Assembly: GCF_042434915.1 (NCBI RefSeq)
Contig: NZ_CP170198.1
Coordinates: 2,914,001 to 2,978,000 of the forward strand
Reading direction: 5' to 3'
DNA length: 64,000 bases
DNA from: Aquimarina sp042434915
GTDB lineage: Bacteria; Bacteroidota; Bacteroidia; Flavobacteriales; Flavobacteriaceae
Shown one piece after another: positions 17,606 to 26,084 of this stretch (the stretch's first letter is position 1; every line of letters begins with the position of its first letter). The notes beneath the pieces are model-generated. The model had not been told where the DNA came from. It did no database searches and saw only the letters and a program-made list of their open reading frames with translations. The position numbers and the translations under genes are program-made.

Positions 17606-18869
17606 TCTTTTTTGGTTGAGAATTACTGTTTTGATCGTTTCTTGGTCTTTTTTTTCTAGGAGGCTTCCGCTTTGATCGTTGTTTCGGTTTTGCTGTAGTA
17701 GCAGACTTGGTTTTAGCTTCTGGCGCAACTGATTTTGGCTTTCGTTTTGTATTTTTTCTTTTCTTTTTTGGTCGTTTAGGTTGGTCAAACCTAGTCAAAC
17801 TATCCTGCCCTACAACGTTCTCAAAGTCATTTTTAGTATCGTCTAACAATTCTAATGCATAATCTTCTAGACTTTGAACTTTCTGCTCCTTTTTATTTAA
17901 GGCTATTATTTCATTAGCGTCCTCTGTAGTAATCTTATGCCAATTCATCCATTCACCTTCATAGGCATACCACAGATGTCCTTTAAAAATATCGATTTTT
18001 TGACATACCGCTGTTCCTTTCTCTGTTTTGAGCTTTACTTCAGTTTTAGGAAAACTTTTAAGAGCATCAACATATGAATCAAGCTCATAATTAAGACAGC
18101 ACTTTAGTTTACCGCATTGTCCAGCTAACTTTTGAGGATTTAACGATAATTGTTGGTACCGTGCAGCACTTGTGTTTACTGATCTAAAATCAGTAAGCCA
18201 TGTTGAACAACACAATTCTCGTCCGCACGATCCAATACCACCGAGTCTGGCTGCTTCTTGCCTAAAACCTACTTGGCGCATTTCTATACGCGTACTAAAC
18301 TCGTGGGCAAACTCTTTTATTAACTGTCTAAAATCCACACGATCCTCTGCTGTATAATAAAATGTTGCTTTTGATCCATCGCCTTGAAATTCTATGTCAG
18401 AAATCTTCATTTGTAGCTTAAGTCGGATCGCTATTTCCCGAGCTCTTACCTTCATGCTATCTTCGCGATCTCTCGCGCTTTGCCAGATATCAATATCCTT
18501 TTGAGAAGCTTTTCTGTAAATCTTTTTAACTTCTTCACTATCTACGGCGACTTTTTTCTTTTTCATTTGTACTCGCACCAACTCACCTGTAAGAGTTACT
18601 ACACCCACATCATGACCTGGAGAGGCTTCAGTAGCAACTATATCTCCAATACTTAATGTTAAATTCTCTTGATTATTGAAAAAGGCTTTTCTACCGTTCT
18701 TAAAACGTACTTCGACTATTTGAAACGGCGCCACACCATTGGGAAGTGTCATGTTGGCTAACCAATCAAAAACTGTTAATTTATTGCAACCATCGGTACC
18801 ACAAGTACCGTTATTCTTACATCCCTTTGGTTGTCCGTCTTTACCGGAGGAACAACTACTACACCCCAT
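17592..18869 (-). CDS. ricT: RicT/PSP1 domain protein
   Basis: A 425-residue cytosolic protein. The N terminus is cysteine-rich (MGCSSCSSGKDGQPKGC and CGTDGC). The PSP1 domain (about residues 45-290) carries cysteine motifs expected to bind an Fe-S cluster, CGRELCCSTW and CGKLKCCLNYE. The last 70 residues are strongly basic (Lys/Arg/Pro-rich). In Bacillus subtilis RicT (YaaT) works in the RicAFT complex, which influences RNase Y; here no RicA or RicF gene is nearby, so the role is uncertain. Its 3' end overlaps gldH by 14 nt. Confidence 0.88.
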   Translation of the reverse strand: MGCSSCSSGKDGQPKGCKNNGTCGTDGCNKLTVFDWLANMTLPNGVAPFQIVEVRFKNGRKAFFNNQENLTLSIGDIVATEASPGHDVGVVTLTGELVRVQMKKKKVAVDSEEVKKIYRKASQKDIDIWQSARDREDSMKVRAREIAIRLKLQMKISDIEFQGDGSKATFYYTAEDRVDFRQLIKEFAHEFSTRIEMRQVGFRQEAARLGGIGSCGRELCCSTWLTDFRSVNTSAARYQQLSLNPQKLAGQCGKLKCCLNYELDSYVDALKSFPKTEVKLKTEKGTAVCQKIDIFKGHLWYAYEGEWMNWHKITTEDANEIIALNKKEQKVQSLEDYALELLDDTKNDFENVVGQDSLTRFDQPKRPKKKRKNTKRKPKSVAPEAKTKSATTAKPKQRSKRKPPRKKRPRNDQNSNSQPKKNEKS

Positions 18870-19021
18870 ATTGCTCTACTTATATTGAAATTTGTCCATG
18901 ATCCTCATCACAACAAATATGGTTCTTATATATATAGAAATTCTTACAAACTTCTATGATCTCAATTGATAAAGATACTATGAAATATCTAATCAACCAC
19001 AGGATCCTAAAAAATTTAGAG

Positions 19022-20053
19022 TTACTGCTTATATTTGAGCACTTCTGATCTTCCTTTTTTAAAGATTTTATTGCTATTTCCCTTGCCTTTTCGCAAAGCT
19101 TTCTGTGCCTCATAAGGCAACTCGTTGATCTCTTTACATGCTGTAGAGCAACAAGTATTCATCTCCTTAGAGCATTTTTCACATTGTATAAACAAGAGAT
19201 GACATGCCTCATTAGCACAATTTACATGGGTATCGCATGCTGCACCACATTGATGGCAATTGGCAATAACATCATCTGTAATTTTTTCGGCGCGTCGATG
19301 ATCAAACACAAAGTTTTTGCCTTGAAATTTGTTTTCGAGCCCCTTTTCATTTACTTGACGGGTGTATTCTATAATCCCACCCTCTAATTGAAAAACATTT
19401 TTAAATCCTTTATGTTTATAATATGCACTTGCCTTTTCACATCGAATACCGCCAGTACAATACATAACTAACTTCTTATCCTCTTTATGATCTTTCAAAT
19501 CCTCTTCGATAATATCCAAAGAATCTCTGAAGGTGTCTACATCGGGCGTAATAGCTCCTTTAAAATGACCAATTTCACTCTCGTAATGATTACGCATATC
19601 TACGAGTACAGTATCAGGATCTTCAATAAGTTCATTAAACTTTAAAGCATCAACATGGATTCCTTTATTGGTAACATCAAAGCTGCTATCTTCTAAGCCA
19701 TCAGCTACAATTTTATCTCGGATTTTTATTTTTAATTTTAGGAAAGATTTAGCTTCATGTTCGATAGCGATATTAAGTCGAATATTCTCAAAAAAACTAA
19801 TAGCGTCCAGATGCTTTTTAAACGCTTCAAAATTAGGAGCTGGTACCGATAATTGGGCATTTACACCTTCTGTCGCTACATAGATTCTACCCAGAACATC
19901 TAATTCGTTCCAAGTTATAAATAAATGATTTCTAAAAATTTCGGTGTTTTTAATATGCGCATATGTATAGAAAGATAGCGTAAGCCGTTCTGTCCCGGCT
20001 TGATCGATTAGGGCTGCTCTTTCCTTTGCGCTCAATTTGTTGTACAGTTGCAT
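19022..20053 (-). CDS. trhO: tRNA uridine(34) hydroxylase / rhodanese-related sulfurtransferase TrhO
   Basis: A 343-residue protein. The N-terminal ferredoxin-like region has GVNAQLSVPAPNFEAFKKHL. The central rhodanese domain has the cysteine loop MYCTGGIRCEKASAYYKHKG. The C-terminal segment is rich in cysteine (CHQCGAAC, then CEKCSKEMNTCCSTAC) and probably binds zinc. TrhO/YceA proteins hydroxylate U34 of tRNA for 5-carboxymethoxyuridine-type modifications. It is a single gene with a -7 box upstream; ricT begins about 150 nt downstream on the same strand. Confidence 0.93.
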   Translation of the reverse strand: MQLYNKLSAKERAALIDQAGTERLTLSFYTYAHIKNTEIFRNHLFITWNELDVLGRIYVATEGVNAQLSVPAPNFEAFKKHLDAISFFENIRLNIAIEHEAKSFLKLKIKIRDKIVADGLEDSSFDVTNKGIHVDALKFNELIEDPDTVLVDMRNHYESEIGHFKGAITPDVDTFRDSLDIIEEDLKDHKEDKKLVMYCTGGIRCEKASAYYKHKGFKNVFQLEGGIIEYTRQVNEKGLENKFQGKNFVFDHRRAEKITDDVIANCHQCGAACDTHVNCANEACHLLFIQCEKCSKEMNTCCSTACKEINELPYEAQKALRKGKGNSNKIFKKGRSEVLKYKQ

Positions 20054-20086
20054 GCTATACTTTCATTTTAAGTTAAAGAAAAATTT

Positions 20087-20094
20087 ACGCAAAA
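20087..20094 (-). promoter_or_regulatory. Candidate -7 box for trhO
   Basis: Minus-strand TATTTTTG, a perfect TAnnTTTG, lies about 35 nt upstream of the trhO ATG. I did not find a clear -33 TTG at the right distance. Confidence 0.4.
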
Positions 20095-20178
20095 ATACAA
20101 AAAGATACGTGTCTTCATATTTTTATTTTCTAAAAAGAGAGTACATGAAACTTATCATTATTTACAGTTGAGCAAATG

Positions 20179-20214
20179 AAAACCGCCGCAAAAACATGTT
20201 TTTGCGGCGGTTTT
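20179..20214. terminator. 36-bp perfect palindrome terminator
   Basis: A fully self-complementary stretch with 18-bp arms of the form A4-CCGCCGC-A5-C and its complement. It is followed by a T run on both strands (T6 on the plus strand). trhO starts to its left on the minus strand and recA to its right on the plus strand, so neither known gene ends here. The likely user is the short minus-strand unit at 20268-20434. Confidence 0.8.
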
Positions 20215-20267
20215 TTGGGCTAATTCGTTATTTAATAATTTATTTCTAAAATATTAGAATAACGAAG

Positions 20268-20354
20268 CTAGCCTCCTTCGACTATACAATTACTAATCTT
20301 AGTAGTTGTACAGCCATCTAGCGTATGTATTACTACACTTTTAAGAAATTTCAT
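20268..20354 (-). CDS. Candidate 28-residue two-cysteine peptide with a strong Shine-Dalgarno
   Basis: An ATG frame of 28 codons. The peptide starts MKFLKSVVIHTLDG, then has CTTTKISNC, and ends IVEGG. AAGGAGG lies 8 nt upstream of the ATG, which is unusual in this AT-rich Bacteroidota genome, where leaders mostly lack such a site. The ATG overlaps the TGA of a short upstream frame (ATGA), an arrangement typical of translational coupling. About 55 nt after the stop is a 36-bp perfect palindrome terminator. I do not recognise a family. It could be a secreted or modified peptide, a regulatory leader peptide, or a chance frame on a small RNA. Confidence 0.4.
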   Translation of the reverse strand: MKFLKSVVIHTLDGCTTTKISNCIVEGG

Positions 20355-20431
20355 CGATCATCCTCCTTCTTCATAAATTGTTCAAGTTGCTTTTCACTTA
20401 GATGCGGTTTCCAAAAAAACGTTGCGTTGCA
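20351..20431 (-). other. Upstream mini-frame coupled to the two-cysteine peptide
   Basis: A minus-strand frame without its own ATG near the start encodes WKPHLSEKQLEQF followed by MKKEDDR and ends in TGA overlapping the next ATG. The residues look like an amphipathic helix. A GTG-started frame (GTG at 20432-20434) ends early because of a T7 run (20413-20419); with one T fewer it would read MQRNVFWKPHLSEKQLEQF and then the MKKEDDR tail. This could be a frameshifted small gene, slippage, or coincidence. Confidence 0.2.
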
Positions 20432-20511
20432 CTATTTAAAAAATTATGCTCTCTGTTGATAAATTGCTTTCTTATCTATCAAATTAAAGTTATCATACAA
20501 AAAAGATATAG

Positions 20512-20519
20512 TACCTTAG
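20512..20519 (+). promoter_or_regulatory. Candidate -7 box for recA
   Basis: TACCTTAG, one base off TAnnTTTG, lies 30 nt upstream of the recA ATG. No convincing -33 element was seen. Confidence 0.35.
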
Positions 20520-20549
20520 CATTATCATTAAAAAAAGAGAGACAGCACA

Positions 20550-21557
20550 ATGAGTACGGAAAAAGATGCTAAATTAAAAGCCTTAAAACTTACGTTAGAC
20601 AAATTAGATAAATCGTATGGTAAAGGAACCGTAATGAAAATGGGTGATAGTGCCGTTCAAGAGGTTGATACCATATCTACTGGATCCTTGGGTCTTGACC
20701 TCGCTTTGGGCGTTGGTGGCTACCCAAGAGGGAGAGTTATAGAAATCTATGGGCCAGAGTCTTCTGGTAAAACTACACTTACTTTACATGCGATTGCGCA
20801 GGCTCAAAAAACTGGAGGTATCGCTGCCTTTATTGATGCAGAGCATGCTTTTGATCGTTTTTATGCCGAAAAACTTGGCGTAGATATAGACAATTTAATA
20901 ATATCTCAACCTGATCACGGAGAACAAGCTTTAGAAATCACAGATAATCTTATACGCTCTGGCGCTATTGATATTATTGTAATTGACTCTGTTGCTGCTT
21001 TAACTCCAAAAAGTGAAATTGAAGGAGAAATGGGTGACTCAAAAATGGGACTCCATGCACGATTAATGTCTCAGGCATTGAGGAAACTAACAAGTTCAAT
21101 AAGCAAAACGAACTGTACTGTTATTTTTATCAATCAATTGCGTGAAAAAATCGGCGTTATGTTTGGTAACCCAGAAACCACTACGGGTGGTAATGCGCTC
21201 AAATTTTATGCATCTGTGCGTTTGGACATTCGTAGATCCACACAAATTAAGGATAGTAACAGTGCGGTAATGGGTAATAAAACCAGAGTTAAAGTTGTTA
21301 AAAATAAAGTAGCACCTCCTTTTAGAACTGCCGAATTTGACATTATGTATGGAGAAGGTATTTCAAAAAATGGAGAAATTATTGATATTGGTGTCGACTA
21401 CGAAATTATCAAAAAAAGTGGATCTTGGTTTAGTTACCAAGATACAAAATTAGGACAAGGTAGAGATGCTGTGAAAAACCTTCTTAATGATAATCCAGAT
21501 CTAATGGAAGAACTCGAAACAAAAATTAAAGAAGCTATTAAAATAGCTAATGAATAG
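20550..21557 (+). CDS. recA: Recombinase RecA
   Basis: A 335-residue strand-exchange protein. The P-loop GPESSGKT is at residues 68-75, Walker B IIVIDSVAAL near 140, and DNA-binding loops follow (GEMGDSKMGLHARLMSQALR; IGVMFGNPETTTGGNALKFY). It is full length and has no intein. RecA drives homologous recombination and stimulates LexA cleavage where LexA exists. A short divergent unit precedes it and a strong hairpin follows. No recX is adjacent. Confidence 0.98.
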   Translation: MSTEKDAKLKALKLTLDKLDKSYGKGTVMKMGDSAVQEVDTISTGSLGLDLALGVGGYPRGRVIEIYGPESSGKTTLTLHAIAQAQKTGGIAAFIDAEHAFDRFYAEKLGVDIDNLIISQPDHGEQALEITDNLIRSGAIDIIVIDSVAALTPKSEIEGEMGDSKMGLHARLMSQALRKLTSSISKTNCTVIFINQLREKIGVMFGNPETTTGGNALKFYASVRLDIRRSTQIKDSNSAVMGNKTRVKVVKNKVAPPFRTAEFDIMYGEGISKNGEIIDIGVDYEIIKKSGSWFSYQDTKLGQGRDAVKNLLNDNPDLMEELETKIKEAIKIANE

Positions 21558-21630
21558 TATAAACAATAAGGCAGTACATTCTATAACTTAAAAGTTTCTT
21601 TCAAGGAAACATTTGGTATAATTACAGTAA

Positions 21631-21660
21631 AAAAAGATCCCTCGTTTTTGGGATCTTTTT
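21631..21660 (+). terminator. Rho-independent terminator of recA
   Basis: An 11-bp stem, AAAAAGATCCC (21631-21641) with GGGATCTTTTT (21650-21660), an 8-nt loop and a following T run, about 75 nt after the recA stop. Confidence 0.85.
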
Positions 21661-21751
21661 TTATTTTAAGAAAACTTTAGCGTGTCCAAACGCAACCTAA
21701 AGAAAACAAAAACATCTAAATAACACAAACAAGATACCCCAATTTCGAGTT

Positions 21752-22189
21752 ATGAAAACAGTATCCAAAATTGCGCTGATCATACTTTATTTATGTTTTA
21801 CCAGTTGTCTTAATGATGATGATTCTATCAATTTTTTTTACGAAGGGTTGCCTATAGCAAGCGCCGAGCTTCCAGAAGAACTTGTTAAAGATTCTACATA
21901 TACTATTAAAGTTTCGTACTTTAGACCTACTTCATGTCATAGATTTGAGGGCTTTGATTATCAAGGAATCAAAAATGAAAGAACTATTTCTGCCATAGCT
22001 GTCGTTAGTGATGAAACTACGTGTGAAACCTATGATGAAGCTAAGGAAGAAGACACCTCTTTCAATTTTTTGGTAGGAAATGAATCAAGTTATATCTTCA
22101 ATTTTTGGCAAGGTAGAGCAGCAGATGGATCTTCTAAATTTTTGACAATTGAAGTTCCCACAAGAGAAGCAAAAGTAAAAATTAATTAA
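21752..22189 (+). CDS. Uncharacterised lipoprotein
   Basis: A 145-residue protein with a lipoprotein signal, MKTVSKIALIILYLCFTSCL, with the lipidated cysteine at residue 19 followed by Asn and several Asp (an export-type +2 region). The mature part is acidic and contains three cysteines (TSCHRFEGF, TTCETYDE). I do not recognise a family. It sits 15 nt upstream of an ECF sigma factor gene on the same strand, so it may belong to that regulatory unit. Confidence 0.75.
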   Translation: MKTVSKIALIILYLCFTSCLNDDDSINFFYEGLPIASAELPEELVKDSTYTIKVSYFRPTSCHRFEGFDYQGIKNERTISAIAVVSDETTCETYDEAKEEDTSFNFLVGNESSYIFNFWQGRAADGSSKFLTIEVPTREAKVKIN

Positions 22190-22204
22190 AATCGATAGAT
22201 ATAG

Positions 22205-22756
22205 TTGGGGTTGGAGCAACTCATAGAGAAATGCAAAAAAAGAGATGAAAAGGCTCAAGAACAGCTCTATCGCCTTTTTTCAAGTAAACTATTTTCAGTT
22301 TGTTTGAAATATTCTGATAATTATGCCAATGCCGAAGACACCTTGCAAGATGCTTTTATTACCATATTTAAAAAAATTGAGCAATTTAAAAATAAAGGTT
22401 CTTTTGAAGGTTGGCTTAAACGAATTGTAGTAAATACTGCTCTTCAGAAATATCGAAATCAAAAAGTATTCGAAATAATTAATGAAGAACAATTAGAGGA
22501 CCCCTATGTAGATATCGATGAGGAATCAGTTTCTTTAGATTACTTACTTACAATAATACAACAACTTCCACATCGGTATCGTTTAGTATTTAATTTATAT
22601 GTGTTAGATGGGTACTCACATAAAGAAATTGCAGAATTATTAAATATCTCTCAAGGCACATCCAAATCAAACTTGGCACGTGCACGATATATATTGAAAG
22701 AAAAAATAGAACTTCAAAATGAAATACAAGTTCAACCTATTGAAGGAAGCAGATGA
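22205..22756 (+). CDS. ECF-type RNA polymerase sigma factor
   Basis: A 183-residue sigma-70 family protein. Region 2 is at about residues 20-95 (YANAEDTLQDAFITIFKKIE, then GSFEGWLKRIVVNTALQKYR) and region 4 at about 115-170 (LPHRYRLVFNLYVLDGYSHK, EIAELLNISQGTSKSNLARAR). A TAG stop lies directly upstream, and only TTG codons are available as starts (22205 or 22211; MEQLIEKCKKRDEKAQEQL after the second matches the usual start). Its ATGA overlaps the next gene, a probable membrane anti-sigma partner. Confidence 0.92.
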   Translation: MGLEQLIEKCKKRDEKAQEQLYRLFSSKLFSVCLKYSDNYANAEDTLQDAFITIFKKIEQFKNKGSFEGWLKRIVVNTALQKYRNQKVFEIINEEQLEDPYVDIDEESVSLDYLLTIIQQLPHRYRLVFNLYVLDGYSHKEIAELLNISQGTSKSNLARARYILKEKIELQNEIQVQPIEGSR

Positions 22757-24219
22757 AAGATAAAAAACATATAGATCGTTTATTTCAGGAAAAATTCAAA
22801 AATTTTGAAGCAAGCCCTGGTGAACATGTTTGGAAACACATCAGTGCTTCTCAAGAGAATAAACGCAAAAAAACGATTGTGATTCCTTTTTGGTATCGAT
22901 TAGCTGGTATAGCAAGTGTGATAGTGGTGGTAAGCACATTGACTACTTATTGGTTAAACACTGATAAACCTGATATAAATACTTTTGTTACAACCCCTCA
23001 AAGCGAAAATACCTCTTCTCCAGCAGTCGTTATGGATAACGAAAATAAAAATACTCGAGAGATCAACACACCTATTTTTAATACAAGTGATCAAAAGACT
23101 GAAAAAAAATATAACCATAATTCAGACATCGTTAATGCTGGTAACCTTAGAAAAAATACTGAGGATATTCAAAATTCTATAAAAACAGATAACTCCAAAT
23201 TACCTGTTAACTCACCTAAAAAAGCAATTGCTAAGCTTCACAATAAAGATTTTAATATTGGTAACGAATCTAATCAAACTTCTATTGCATTTAAAAAAAC
23301 ATCAACCGATCCCTTTTCTAATTCACCAGATGAGAGCGATAAAAAGGTTACATCCAAAGACGGTACTGTTGAATCAACCCCATTAGCACAACAAATCAAA
23401 CCATCACCTAATGAAAAGTTAAAAGAAGAAAGACATAAAAAATCATTATTTGATGCTATCAAAACTGAAGAAGAAGCACTTATTACTGAAAAAAGAGTAC
23501 CAAATAAAAAGTGGAATATCACCCCTAATGTGGCTCCTGTTTACTATAGTTCTATTGGAAATGGATCTTCTATAGATCCACAATTTAAGGACAATAATAA
23601 AGACGGACAAATTAACATGAGCTATGGTATTCAAATTGCATATGCCTTAAATAAAAAAGTAAAAGTACGTTCTGGTATTAATAAAGTTGATTTAAGTTAT
23701 AATACCGAAGGTGTTGGTTTTGGTCCTTCTATAGTTAGTAGGGAATTGCAAAGTGTAACCTATAATACTATTGCCGAAGAAATAGAAATCACAGATTATA
23801 AATCACCTAATCGAGTGGCTTCAGATGTTAATGGCAACTTTATAAATAAAAGACAGACCATTGGGTTTTTAAATCAACGTTTAAATTATATCGAAGTTCC
23901 TTTAGAGATTGAATATGCATTGATTTCTAATAAACTTGCTGTTCAAATGATTGGAGGATTAAGTACTCTATTTTTGAGTGATAACGAAATATCGGTTCAA
24001 TCATCTGGTCTTGAAAGCTCTATCGGTGAGGCTAATAACCTGAATGATATAAGTTTTAGCGGAAATATCGGTCTTGGAATTGATTATTCTATATCAGAAA
24101 GTTTTCAGATCAATATGGAACCTATTTTTAAATATCAACTTAACGCCTTTAGTAAAAATGATGGTAATTTCAAACCTTACTATTTTGGTATCTATACTGG
24201 TGTGAATTTCAAATTTTAA
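22753..24219 (+). CDS. Anti-sigma-like protein fused to an outer-membrane beta-barrel domain
   Basis: A 488-residue protein encoded with a 4-nt overlap (ATGA) after the sigma factor. Residues 1-45 are a charged, probably cytoplasmic segment (DRLFQEKFKNFEASPGEHVW). One TM helix is at about 49-68. Residues 70-245 are a low-complexity Asn/Ser/Thr/Lys linker. From about 250 alternating beta strands resemble an OMP_b-brl/PorT-type barrel, ending in VNFKF with the terminal Phe expected of an outer-membrane beta-signal. It likely holds the sigma factor at the inner membrane and reaches the outer membrane. Function in signalling is inferred from position and topology. Confidence 0.82.
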   Translation: MKDKKHIDRLFQEKFKNFEASPGEHVWKHISASQENKRKKTIVIPFWYRLAGIASVIVVVSTLTTYWLNTDKPDINTFVTTPQSENTSSPAVVMDNENKNTREINTPIFNTSDQKTEKKYNHNSDIVNAGNLRKNTEDIQNSIKTDNSKLPVNSPKKAIAKLHNKDFNIGNESNQTSIAFKKTSTDPFSNSPDESDKKVTSKDGTVESTPLAQQIKPSPNEKLKEERHKKSLFDAIKTEEEALITEKRVPNKKWNITPNVAPVYYSSIGNGSSIDPQFKDNNKDGQINMSYGIQIAYALNKKVKVRSGINKVDLSYNTEGVGFGPSIVSRELQSVTYNTIAEEIEITDYKSPNRVASDVNGNFINKRQTIGFLNQRLNYIEVPLEIEYALISNKLAVQMIGGLSTLFLSDNEISVQSSGLESSIGEANNLNDISFSGNIGLGIDYSISESFQINMEPIFKYQLNAFSKNDGNFKPYYFGIYTGVNFKF

Positions 24220-24959
24220 GAGGTAGTGCTCTTAAGTAGACTTTCCAAAATAATTTCTCTACTTTGTGATTTAAGATTCTTTTTGTCTTCTTGAGTTAGT
24301 CCTTTTGTTCTAATCATAGGATGGATAATAGCGCGCATTTTACCAGGGCTGCCACTTAAAAAAGTATAGGAAAATCTTTTTTTGTTATCCAAAAAAGTTA
24401 GTGGAACAATTGGTATTTGGTAATCAATAGCTAGTCGAAACGCTCCATCTTTGAACTCATCTAACACGATAGACTCATCATCGGGGACGCCACCCTCTGG
24501 AAAAATACAAATGCTAATACCCGAATCCAAACGCTTTTTTGCCTCCTTAAAAACTTCATTTTTGCTTTTTTGACTATTTCGATCCACAAGAATACAAGTG
24601 CGCTTATAAAAAAAACCGAATAGCGGAATTTTTGTAAGTTCCTTTTTACCTACAAAAACGAAAGGATTCTTTACACAGTAAAGGATCAGCATTATATCAG
24701 CCATCGAGGTATGATTTGCAATAAACATATAACTGTGATGGTGATTCATATTTTCATTATTCTTAACCTTGGGAATAAAACCACTTCCATATAAAATTAT
24801 TGTTGCCCAAAATCTAGCCAATACAAAAAATTGAGGGTACCATTTTTCTCTAGAAGTAAAAACAAGTAATGCAGGAAACAGTATCAAAATAGGTAGTGCC
24901 ATGAGCACATAAAACCAGATACGCCAGATAACAATTAAAATTTTTTTTGGTAAACCCAT
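24216..24959 (-). CDS. 1-acyl-sn-glycerol-3-phosphate acyltransferase (PlsC-like)
   Basis: A 247-residue membrane-bound acyltransferase. An N-terminal hydrophobic helix (about 8-30) is followed by NHTSMADIML (the HxxxxD catalytic motif), an FVGKKELTKIPLFG segment and ICIFPEGGVPDD (the acyl-acceptor motif). It makes phosphatidic acid from lysophosphatidic acid. It converges with the barrel protein gene, overlapping it by 4 nt, and is divergent from trpS. Confidence 0.93.
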   Translation of the reverse strand: MGLPKKILIVIWRIWFYVLMALPILILFPALLVFTSREKWYPQFFVLARFWATIILYGSGFIPKVKNNENMNHHHSYMFIANHTSMADIMLILYCVKNPFVFVGKKELTKIPLFGFFYKRTCILVDRNSQKSKNEVFKEAKKRLDSGISICIFPEGGVPDDESIVLDEFKDGAFRLAIDYQIPIVPLTFLDNKKRFSYTFLSGSPGKMRAIIHPMIRTKGLTQEDKKNLKSQSREIILESLLKSTTS

Positions 24960-24981
24960 AATGTCAAAAATACATAATTGG

Positions 24982-25013
24982 TTTGAGCTATCTGAACAAA
25001 AAAATTACCTTTG
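24982..25013 (+). promoter_or_regulatory. Promoter for trpS
   Basis: TTTG (24982-24985), 20 nt, TACCTTTG (25006-25013). Both elements match the Bacteroidota primary-sigma consensus exactly. The leader to ATG 25033 is about 15 nt. Confidence 0.7.
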
Positions 25014-25032
25014 TTAAAATTAAAAAAATACT

Positions 25033-26001
25033 ATGTCCAGAATATTAACAGGAGTCCAGAGTACAGGCACGCCTCACTTAGGTAACCTTTTGGGAGCTAT
25101 AATCCCCGCTATAGAAATGGCAAATAAACCTGAAAATGAATCGTATTTATTTATCGCTGATATGCATTCTTTAACCCAAATTAAGAACGCAAACATACTT
25201 CGGGAAAACACCTACTCTACAGCAGCTACTTGGTTAGCATTTGGACTTGACATAGATAAAACCGTTTTTTACCGTCAAAGTGATATACCACAAGTGACAG
25301 AATTATCTTGGTATCTAAGTTGCTTTTTTCCGTATCAACGTCTTACACTTGCGCATTCGTTTAAGGATAAAGCTGATCGACTTGAAGATGTCAACGCTGG
25401 GTTATTTACATATCCCATGTTAATGGCTGCCGATATACTTTTGTATGATGCAGAGATTGTACCCGTTGGTAAGGATCAATTGCAGCATATAGAAATGACT
25501 CGCGATGTTGCATCAAGAGTTCATAACCAAATAGGTGAACTATTCGTAATGCCTGAGGCACAAGTTCAAGAAAATACAATGTATATTCCTGGAACTGATG
25601 GTGCAAAAATGAGTAAATCAAAAGGTAATATTATAAATCTTTTTTTACCTGATAAGAAGCTGCGCAAACAAGTGATGAGTATTGCTACCGATAGCATCCC
25701 ATTAGAAGAACCTAAGAATCCAGATACATGTAATGTTTTTGCGCTATATCAATTAATTGCCAATACAGCGGAAATTGAGACCATGCGTAAAAATTACACC
25801 GAAGGAAACTATGGTTACGGTCATGCTAAACAGGCGCTTTATGAAGCACTTATCGCCAATTATAGCGAACAAAGAGACCGGTATAACTATTATATGGAAC
25901 ATCTGGATGAGATAGACCAAATCCTTGAAAAAGGTGCTCAAAAAGCTGCGGCTACTGCAAATGAAGTTTTGCAAAGAGTGCGTAGGCAAGTTGGGTATTA
26001 A
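25033..26001 (+). CDS. trpS: Tryptophan--tRNA ligase
   Basis: A 322-residue class I aminoacyl-tRNA synthetase. The HIGH-type motif appears as TGTPHLGNLLG, the substrate-binding region as VPVGKDQLQHIEMTRDVASR, and KMSKSKGN is the KMSKS loop near residue 195. Standard length for bacterial TrpRS. It is a single gene with a clear promoter and a hairpin shared with the convergent gene downstream. Confidence 0.97.
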   Translation: MSRILTGVQSTGTPHLGNLLGAIIPAIEMANKPENESYLFIADMHSLTQIKNANILRENTYSTAATWLAFGLDIDKTVFYRQSDIPQVTELSWYLSCFFPYQRLTLAHSFKDKADRLEDVNAGLFTYPMLMAADILLYDAEIVPVGKDQLQHIEMTRDVASRVHNQIGELFVMPEAQVQENTMYIPGTDGAKMSKSKGNIINLFLPDKKLRKQVMSIATDSIPLEEPKNPDTCNVFALYQLIANTAEIETMRKNYTEGNYGYGHAKQALYEALIANYSEQRDRYNYYMEHLDEIDQILEKGAQKAAATANEVLQRVRRQVGY

Positions 26002-26021
26002 TTTTACGACAAACAATTTTG

Positions 26022-26063
26022 AAAAACGGCGGAGTTTCTATAATAAGGAACCCAGCCGTTTTT
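26022..26063. terminator. Terminator between trpS and the pheS unit
   Basis: Stem AAAAACGGC (26022-26030) pairs with GCCGTTTTT (26055-26063); the A and T tracts on either side let it work in both directions between convergent genes. Confidence 0.7.
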
Positions 26064-26084
26064 AAGTAGTAGAAAATTACGTTT

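Noticed and set aside
17606..17788. N-terminal extension of gldH
   Set aside because: It lies inside ricT and would bury the lipoprotein signal that starts at codon 62 of the longer frame.
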